From Promethearchaeota archaeon (GTDB taxonomy: Archaea > Asgardarchaeota > Lokiarchaeia > Sigyniarchaeales > SOKP01): a stretch of 37,246 nucleotides of DNA. The notes under the pieces were generated by a model. It was not told the DNA's origin. It did no database searches and worked only from the letters and a program-made list of their open reading frames with translations. How positions within the stretch are numbered: position 1 is the first letter of the stretch; every line of letters begins with the position of its first letter. The stretch is from positions 1 through 37,246 of the forward strand of contig JAGXNQ010000002.1 in NCBI GenBank assembly GCA_019894955.1, in the 5' to 3' direction. This document shows positions 31,333 to 37,246 of the stretch, one piece after another. A program made the translations under genes and the position numbers.

Positions 31333-34296
31333 TTATCTTGCTTGATATTCGTGTCGTTCGATAATTTCTATTTGCATATTTTCATTTAATTTCGTAAAAT
31401 ATGCATTATAACCTGAAACTCTGACTAATAACCATCTATAATCTATTGGATTGGTCATTGCATCTTTTAGAGTATCAGATGATACCACATTAAATTGCCA
31501 TTGCATTCCATTCAAATCAAAAAAGCTCTGAACATAACTAGTAAATAAATCTAATGTCTCTTCATGACTATCTCCTGCGTGCGGTACCAGTTTTACGTTA
31601 TATGAAGCGTTGTTAGCCATTTTTAAATAATCTAAAGCCGCTACGCTCTGAATGCTTGGTAGTAATATATCTGTAGTACCCGGAGCTGGAGTTAAACCAG
31701 GTGTTAATGCCTTTCCTTTTTTTCTACCTGAAGGTAATGCACCAGTCAGCATGCCAAAACCGGTGTGATAACTAATCGACCAGTATCCTATCAGATATTT
31801 ACCGTTTCTATAATTTTCTGCAGAATTGTATATCTCATAACAGTAATTAATTATCTCTTGAGCCAATTCAACTGTACCATCTTCTCCTGAGCCAAATTTA
31901 GGAACTTGTTCTATTTTATGTAGAATAGATTCGTAACCTTCGAAATTGTTATCAATAGCATCCATTAATGTCGCAAAATCAAATTCTTTTTTATTATAGA
32001 CTAGATCTCTGATAACTAATAAACTATCGATTACATCCGATAAAGCTACGAGAGCAACTCCAGAAGTATTATAAACGGCGCCTCCTTGGATGAGATCTTT
32101 TCCTTTTTCTAAAGGTCCTTCGAAAAAGCTTGATAAAAGTGGCGTTGGATGGATATATTTGTGCGATTCCCCAAGAAAATTATTTATTTCAATAGATTGC
32201 TCTGCTAAATATTTAAGTTGAGCTTTATAGGCATTTAGAAAATCATCGAATTTAACAAAATTGGATCTAGTATCACCAGTTTCAAGACCCATTAGATCCC
32301 CAGTTAATGGAATGACACCGTTATTTAATGCCATTTCCAAAGGAGCGACCAAGTTCAAGAGCATGCAATTAGTATGACCATAATGTTTTCCTACAATTGT
32401 TGGTTCAACACAACCAGTTACCCCCCAATTTCTGGCATCTTCAATAGAAAAGCCTTCATGAACTAATGCTTCAATCATTGTTTTATCGTTGTGAATACTA
32501 GGAGAAGCTCCCATATTCACATTAACTTCGGTCAAGCGTCGTAAATATTCTTTTGAATTAATCCCAGAATAATATCGAGCGTTCATATTGGGATCTTGAA
32601 ATCCTAGCATTTCATTTGTCTTTAAAATTATGAAAGTCATATCATTTACAGCATTATTTCCATCTCTATCTACTCCTCCAACTGTTACAGTGTCATCAGA
32701 AGAGCTCCCACCGAATAATTTCCAACCTACATTTGGCATTAATGGATCATGGTCATTAATCCGGATAAATAACGATCCTACCAATTCAATAGCATTTTTT
32801 ATGATCTCTTCCTTTTCAGAGTCATTTCTGGCTTTTTCAGTCTCTTTCAAAAAGAATGGTTGGAGCATTTGATCTAACCGACCAATTGACAAAGCAGAAT
32901 TAGCATTTTCACAATGTAAACACACAAAACTAGTCCAAATAGATTGAATTGCTTCTTGAAGCGTTTCTGCAGGATTCGCTGGAACTTTTGCACATATTCT
33001 AGAAATTTCTTTTAATTCTTCTATTCTTTTCGCTTGAGATGGTTCACTTGAGTCCAAAGTCTCAGAAATTCTAATAGCTTCTTCACTCAAATTTTGAGCA
33101 TATGTTAAGACTCCATTTATTGCTATTTGAATAGCTTTATAGAAATTGACTTTCTCTTCAGAATCTGCTTCTTTTTCCAGTTTTTCAGCTTTATTCTTTA
33201 CACTCTCCAATCCCTCGTTTATAATCATCGGAAAACCAGGAACAGTATGACTAATGGCATTGGTCTTCATCATAAAATAGAATAACCATCCCTCTTCTAA
33301 TGCTTGAGATTTTGGATTATTAAATTTTGTACGACAATACTCTCTCACGTTGCGCTCCATCCAATACGGAAAGACTTCTAAGCTCAGAATATCAGCATCC
33401 TTATCAGAGATATCATTAGGATTTAATTCTCTCTCTCCAATAGTCTTCAATTCTGGCCAAATTGCAGTAGCAATTAGTTCAGGATACATCGGAATTCCGA
33501 CTTCTTTTGAAGTTGTGGAACCAGCAATGAGATGCTTATCATGGATGATTGGCTTTTTGTGAGACATTATATAGTTCACAGCTCCAGCTTGTCGTAATTC
33601 AGGATCAAAAGGATTTCCAGAGTTATCGACTTCAAAACCATTTTCTTTATGATATTCAGTTACCAACTTTGCTCTTTCTACACAAATTGCGGGTTTTAAG
33701 GAAAATCTTCTGTTTTTTAAATATTTAATCCGAGGAAAATCATCTATAGAATATTTAGCTAAATAAGGATCCTCTAAGATTTCTACCTTATCAACTTTGT
33801 AATTCAAACTTTCATTTTTGAGTTTTCTACTCTTTTCTCCTCTATCAATATCATCAATTGGATATTGCACCCGGTTTTCAGGACCCTTATAATCCTTAAT
33901 TTTAGCACCCATTATGAGTGATGTTAGATATGAGAATTTCGTAAGGTAACTCATATTTCCAATATAACCCATTTCATTAGTTAGAAGGTAATCAAGCGAT
34001 TCTTCAGCGCTTTTACTGTAGAGATTAGCCAAAGTCTCTTTATCTTTATAATATATTGTTATATTTGGATTTTCTACTTTTCCATCAACAACAGTCATCT
34101 TTCCATCTTGAAAAATCACGTGAACATTAAACGCATCATCTTTAGTTGTGAATTGATATTTGGCATTGAAAATAAAACCTGTTTTTTCATTATAAATCTC
34201 TCTACGCATTTTTCGACGAGTATCGAATATCATAGCCAATAAATTTAGCTGACCTTTAAAATTTTCAAGTTCTTTTTCTACATCTAATACTTGCAT
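31333..34296 (-). CDS. Glycyl radical enzyme with N-terminal SCP2-like lipid-binding domain
   Basis: A 987-residue glycyl radical enzyme, 130-190 residues longer than usual. The catalytic thiyl residue is C629 in TGCVEPTI; the following E631 is the base of the dehydratase/lyase/decarboxylase group (GCVEP), whereas pyruvate formate-lyase has a CC pair. The radical glycine is G962 in RVSGYNAYF, 25 residues from the end. Residues ~40-130 resemble an SCP2 sterol-carrier fold (FNVHVIFQDGKMTVVDG, ENPNITIYYKDKETL, and the final helix YIGNMSYLTKFSYL). The linker 135-175 is charged. TATA-like ACTATAAAAT (34351-34360) precedes it by 55 bases. With its activase it forms an operon. The substrate is unknown; the SCP2 domain hints at something hydrophobic. 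The GRE call is firm, the SCP2 call fairly good. Confidence 0.92.
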   Translation of the reverse strand: MQVLDVEKELENFKGQLNLLAMIFDTRRKMRREIYNEKTGFIFNAKYQFTTKDDAFNVHVIFQDGKMTVVDGKVENPNITIYYKDKETLANLYSKSAEESLDYLLTNEMGYIGNMSYLTKFSYLTSLIMGAKIKDYKGPENRVQYPIDDIDRGEKSRKLKNESLNYKVDKVEILEDPYLAKYSIDDFPRIKYLKNRRFSLKPAICVERAKLVTEYHKENGFEVDNSGNPFDPELRQAGAVNYIMSHKKPIIHDKHLIAGSTTSKEVGIPMYPELIATAIWPELKTIGERELNPNDISDKDADILSLEVFPYWMERNVREYCRTKFNNPKSQALEEGWLFYFMMKTNAISHTVPGFPMIINEGLESVKNKAEKLEKEADSEEKVNFYKAIQIAINGVLTYAQNLSEEAIRISETLDSSEPSQAKRIEELKEISRICAKVPANPAETLQEAIQSIWTSFVCLHCENANSALSIGRLDQMLQPFFLKETEKARNDSEKEEIIKNAIELVGSLFIRINDHDPLMPNVGWKLFGGSSSDDTVTVGGVDRDGNNAVNDMTFIILKTNEMLGFQDPNMNARYYSGINSKEYLRRLTEVNVNMGASPSIHNDKTMIEALVHEGFSIEDARNWGVTGCVEPTIVGKHYGHTNCMLLNLVAPLEMALNNGVIPLTGDLMGLETGDTRSNFVKFDDFLNAYKAQLKYLAEQSIEINNFLGESHKYIHPTPLLSSFFEGPLEKGKDLIQGGAVYNTSGVALVALSDVIDSLLVIRDLVYNKKEFDFATLMDAIDNNFEGYESILHKIEQVPKFGSGEDGTVELAQEIINYCYEIYNSAENYRNGKYLIGYWSISYHTGFGMLTGALPSGRKKGKALTPGLTPAPGTTDILLPSIQSVAALDYLKMANNASYNVKLVPHAGDSHEETLDLFTSYVQSFFDLNGMQWQFNVVSSDTLKDAMTNPIDYRWLLVRVSGYNAYFTKLNENMQIEIIERHEYQAR

Positions 34297-34666
34297 AAGT
34301 AAATTTCCTAAAAATTATACTAGTTAATGATTAATTTTGTAATTATTAAAATTTTATAGTAAAAAGTACTAAAGAAATTAAATATAACTATACTAATGGT
34401 TTTGAATATAGTTGTTTCTTCCATTTTTTTCAGATTTTAAGACATTTCTTCTTTTTCTTTGTAAATTTTGAGAAAATTATTGGATTTTTACAAAAAATAA
34501 AATTAAAGATCATAATTTGTGTTCCAAAATATCTAATTTGTTAACTCTATTTTTCAATCATTATATTCAAATTAGAATGTCAAACATTATCAAAAAAGAG
34601 TCAATAAATTTAAATATTTTTATGACAAAATTTGTTTAATAGATTTTAGTTGAAATATATCGCATA
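34297..34666. promoter_or_regulatory. Control region between the GRE operon and the 92-residue gene
   Basis: A 370-base gap with no gene. On the minus strand a TATA-like ACTATAAAAT (34351-34360) serves the glycyl radical operon. Upstream of it, AACTATA (34386-34392) and TATAGTT (34407-34413) form an inverted repeat with centres 21 bases apart, two DNA turns. On the plus strand TTTAAATAT (34609-34617) is a good TATA box for the gene at 34679. The rest is very AT-rich spacer; no RNA gene or repeat array was recognised. Confidence 0.45.
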
Positions 34667-34678
34667 TTGTGGGATATT

Positions 34679-34954
34679 ATGGATGATAAGGAAAGGGTAA
34701 GTGCAGAATTAAATAAACAATATTATTTGATTAATAAAATTCTAGAGGATGTTCATCAAATATTTACCTTGATTCAACCATCAATTATTCGAATGGTAGA
34801 GTTGAAGGACTCAATATTATTAGATCACTCAGAGAACTTTAGGAGAGCGGCATTAAAATTTATCGAGATATCAAAATTAAGCAAAGAAATCGAAGATAAG
34901 AAATCTCTTTTTGATCTAAGAAATAAGTTAGAAATAGCAGGCTATTTTAGCTAA
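34679..34954 (+). CDS. Small helical protein of unknown function
   Basis: A 92-residue protein starting at ATG 34679 (MDDKERVSAELNKQYYLINK); the frame also has an unlikely TTG four codons earlier. It is predicted to be all-helical and amphipathic, with two or three long helices (ILEDVHQIFTLIQPSI, ENFRRAALKFIEISKLSKEI), the look of a helical bundle or coiled coil. No cysteines, membrane span or known motif. A TATA box at 34609-34617 gives a leader of ~35-40 bases. It precedes the flavoprotein pair by 152 bases on the same strand. No function can be assigned. Confidence 0.5.
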   Translation: MDDKERVSAELNKQYYLINKILEDVHQIFTLIQPSIIRMVELKDSILLDHSENFRRAALKFIEISKLSKEIEDKKSLFDLRNKLEIAGYFS

Positions 34955-35106
34955 ATTCTAGTTCTACTTCTCATTACTTACCTAATTCTTACCTTCACCT
35001 AACTAGACCAAGTCTTTTCTAAAAAATTTACAAGGAATTGTAAAATTCAAAATAAATCAAGAATTATGAATTAATAATTTAAAAAAATAAAAAAGAGAAA
35101 GAGATT

Positions 35107-36672
35107 ATGAGTGAGAGTGAAGAACAAAAAATTGAAGACTCATATGATGTTGTAATTATAGGAGCGGGAAATGGTGGTCTTTCTGCAACCGCGTTTCTTG
35201 CTCAAAAAGGTTTAAAAGTATTAATGTTAGAACAACATAATTTACCGGGAGGAGTTGCGACGAGTTTTGTACGAGGACGATTTGAATTCGAAACTTCATT
35301 ACACGAACTTGCTAGTTATGGTCCTGAAACGAATAAGGGTAGTGTTAGAAGGATGTTCGAGAGATTTAATATAGATACAGAATTCGTTCAGGTTCCTGAG
35401 GCTTATCGGTTAATAGTGACTGATCCTGAAGAAAAAATGGATGTTACAATGCCATTTGGAGTCGAGAATATTATCGACGCTATTGAAAAAGAAGTCCCAG
35501 ATAGTAAGGATTCAGTCAAAAACTTTTTTGATTTAGCAGAGGAAATAGGAAATGCTTTTGGATATATTGGATCAACAGGGGGAAAGCCTGATCAAGGAGT
35601 ATTAATGAAAGAACATATGAATTTTCTTAAGACCGCAGCATATTCAGCCCAAGAAGTTGAGGATGCGTTGGGTATTCCAAAAAAAGCTCAAGACATTCTA
35701 AATGGATATTGGGCGTATTTAGGGCTCCCTATAAGCAGAATAAATTTCACAATTTTTTGTACGATGGTACAAAATTATGCTGAGGTAGGAGGATGGATAC
35801 CCACAGATCGATCCCATGGTTTTACAACTGCGTTTGATGAGAGTATTAGGAATTTCGGAGGGAGAATAGAATACAATACAAGAGTAGAAAAGATACTAGC
35901 TGAAAATGGTAAAATAACGGGAGTGGAAACTGTGAATGGAGATAAAATTAAGACAAATTATGTAATCTGTAATGCGTCTCCAACATTAACGTATAATAAA
36001 CTTATCTATCCAAAATCAGAAGTACCAGAAATAGCATATAAAGATGTAAACGCACGTATTCATGGATTAACAGGTTTTGTAGTATATGCAGGATTAGATG
36101 CTTCAGCTGAAGAGTTAGGTTTAACGGAATATGGTTACTTTATCATGGACACTATGAATACTGAAGAAGTATATGATTCATGGACCATCCTTCAGCCTCC
36201 TAAGGGATTAGCTTGTGTAGTTCTTAATAGCTCACTTCCAGATGCTTCACCTCCAGGGACATGTATATTAGATATAACAACACTTTTTAGACCAGAAGCT
36301 TGGGAAAAAGTAAAACCAGAGGATTACTATGAGATTAAAACAAAAATAGCAGAAGAACTATTGATAAAATTTGAAAAAGCTACAGGGACCTCTATAAGAG
36401 ATCATGTTGAGGAAATTGAAATAGCGACCCCTGCTACCTTCGCACGTTATACAAGGCATTATAAAGGGATATTTTATGGATATGAACCAGAAGCGTGGGA
36501 TTCTATTGTGCCTCGATTAATGAACATGGGAAAAGATGTATATATTGAAGGTCTAGAATTCGCAGGCGGATTTAACAGACGATTGCATGGATACAGTAGC
36601 GCATTGGGTGATGGATTAATCTCAGCTCAACTAACATATGCTAAAATAATGGAGGAGCGTGGAAAAGCATGA
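35107..36672 (+). CDS. Phytoene-desaturase/retinol-saturase-like FAD oxidoreductase
   Basis: A 521-residue flavoprotein. The dinucleotide-binding start VVIIGAGNGGLSATAFLAQK lies near residue 15, followed by LEQHNLPGGVATSF, as in CrtI-type desaturases, CrtISO and retinol 13,14-reductase. The middle domain holds WIPTDRSHGFTTAFDESI and the FAD domain returns in GGRIEYNTRVEKILAENG. The C-terminus EFAGGFNRRLHGYSSALGDG is the FAD-closing motif. Relatives insert, isomerise or reduce C=C bonds of isoprenoids; an archaeon could use it on polyprenyl lipids or quinones. The stop overlaps the next gene's ATG (ATGA), so it is translationally coupled to a reductase that could supply electrons, favouring a saturase role. 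Substrate unknown. Confidence 0.85.
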   Translation: MSESEEQKIEDSYDVVIIGAGNGGLSATAFLAQKGLKVLMLEQHNLPGGVATSFVRGRFEFETSLHELASYGPETNKGSVRRMFERFNIDTEFVQVPEAYRLIVTDPEEKMDVTMPFGVENIIDAIEKEVPDSKDSVKNFFDLAEEIGNAFGYIGSTGGKPDQGVLMKEHMNFLKTAAYSAQEVEDALGIPKKAQDILNGYWAYLGLPISRINFTIFCTMVQNYAEVGGWIPTDRSHGFTTAFDESIRNFGGRIEYNTRVEKILAENGKITGVETVNGDKIKTNYVICNASPTLTYNKLIYPKSEVPEIAYKDVNARIHGLTGFVVYAGLDASAEELGLTEYGYFIMDTMNTEEVYDSWTILQPPKGLACVVLNSSLPDASPPGTCILDITTLFRPEAWEKVKPEDYYEIKTKIAEELLIKFEKATGTSIRDHVEEIEIATPATFARYTRHYKGIFYGYEPEAWDSIVPRLMNMGKDVYIEGLEFAGGFNRRLHGYSSALGDGLISAQLTYAKIMEERGKA

Positions 36673-37246
36673 ATGAAGAAAATAAAGAAAAATTAAATGT
36701 CACTGTTAGAAGTAATACAAAAGATTTGTTTGCTTTTACTAAACTGGTTCCTAATAGAATGAAACGGATTGAACGCGCATCAAGTGAGCCGCTTACAGAA
36801 GATCCAATAAATGACCTTGCGAGAAAATTACATCCTGAAAGTCAATTTTTAATAATTAAAAGTATCAAAGAAGAGACTAAATCTACTAAAACATTCAAGT
36901 TAGTTCCCGATCCTAAATCAGAAACTAAAGAACTATCGTATTTTAGACCCGGTCAATATCTCAGTTTAAAAGTTGATGTTAATGGTATTCGAATTACTAG
37001 ACCATATTCAATTGCTTCTTCACCAACAGATGTAGCTAAGGGATTTTACGAGATAACGATCAAAAAAGAAGAAAATGGATTCTTAACTCATTATCTTTGG
37101 GATAATTGGAAAGTGGGCACTAAAATTGAAAGTTCAGGTCCGGAAGGATTCTTCTTTTTTGAGAGATTAAGAGATGTAAAAAACATTGTTGGAATTGCTG
37201 GTGGCTCAGGAATTACCCCCTTTAGATCTATTGCAAAAGCAATACT
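36669..37246 (+). CDS. Ferredoxin-NAD(P)H reductase-like flavoprotein, cut off by window edge
   Basis: The frame begins at ATG 36669 in a 4-base ATGA overlap with the saturase-like gene and is open to the window end (192 codons). After ~55 variable residues the FAD-binding beta barrel begins: FLIIKSIKEET, YFRPGQYLSLKV, then RPYSIASSP, the RxYS flavin motif, near residue 118. VGIAGGSGITPFRSI near residue 180 is the start of the NAD(P)-binding domain. It belongs to the FNR/phthalate-dioxygenase-reductase superfamily; a C-terminal [2Fe-2S] domain may follow outside the window. It is likely to pass electrons from NAD(P)H to the coupled flavoprotein, which is inferred from gene overlap. Confidence 0.85.
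   Translation, partial: MNEENKEKLNVTVRSNTKDLFAFTKLVPNRMKRIERASSEPLTEDPINDLARKLHPESQFLIIKSIKEETKSTKTFKLVPDPKSETKELSYFRPGQYLSLKVDVNGIRITRPYSIASSPTDVAKGFYEITIKKEENGFLTHYLWDNWKVGTKIESSGPEGFFFFERLRDVKNIVGIAGGSGITPFRSIAKAI

Noticed and set aside
1-37246. tRNA, rRNA, CRISPR array, insertion sequence or prophage genes
   Set aside because: I looked for TTCGA-type tRNA arms, regularly spaced repeats, transposase or integrase motifs and terminal repeats and found none that hold up by eye; a tRNA scan would settle the first.

Overview
The window is AT-rich DNA that reads as a chromosomal piece of an archaeon, most likely an Asgard archaeon of the Lokiarchaeia type. This is inferred from TATA-box promoters (ATATATAAAT, TATAAATA), GGTGAT-type ribosome binding sites, an archaeal-style tRNA/rRNA m5C methyltransferase, a tungsten-type aldehyde oxidoreductase, a HEAT/leucine-rich-repeat protein, and many small proteins that match no family I know. 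Some genes look bacterial in origin, notably the NAD-dependent DNA ligase. No rRNA, tRNA, CRISPR array, transposase or integrase was seen.

Layout. 1-5400: a partial membrane protein, a winged-helix regulator, an NSUN-type methyltransferase, a CYTH enzyme, a small unknown and an HD-domain protein. 5533-9352: a membrane protein, a nitroreductase, a small unknown and LigA. 9449-12363: a tight minus-strand operon of NDP-sugar pyrophosphorylase, ParB-like protein and HEAT/LRR protein. 12493-19831: sugar and transport genes, namely two overlapping MFS exporters, a double-SIS sugar-phosphate isomerase, a small zinc-knuckle protein, a metallo-beta-lactamase-fold hydrolase, a short alpha-glucan phosphorylase behind a TATA box framed by an inverted repeat, and a lone hexosaminidase-type accessory domain. 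19951-24887: Dus, a small membrane protein, MtnA, a GlcD-like flavoprotein and a DUF1848 protein. 24992-37246: a redox island.

The redox island is the most interesting part. It holds a small well-translated protein, two tandem QueG/reductive-dehalogenase-like Fe-S proteins, a SnoaL-like protein, an aldehyde:ferredoxin oxidoreductase, a glycyl-radical activase, and a 987-residue glycyl radical enzyme whose N-terminus looks like an SCP2 lipid-carrier domain. After a small unknown come a retinol-saturase/phytoene-desaturase-like flavoprotein and an overlapping ferredoxin-NAD(P)H reductase-like gene that runs off the window. A working hypothesis is anaerobic radical chemistry on a hydrophobic substrate: the SCP2 domain holds the substrate, the glycyl radical enzyme eliminates or cleaves it, the AOR oxidises a resulting aldehyde, and the flavoproteins reduce double bonds. 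The families are well supported; their joint pathway is inference.

Several inverted repeats sit in promoters. In DNA this AT-rich, 7-9 bp repeats with loose spacing arise by chance a few times per window, so only those placed symmetrically around a TATA box or clustered in a divergent control region deserve weight.
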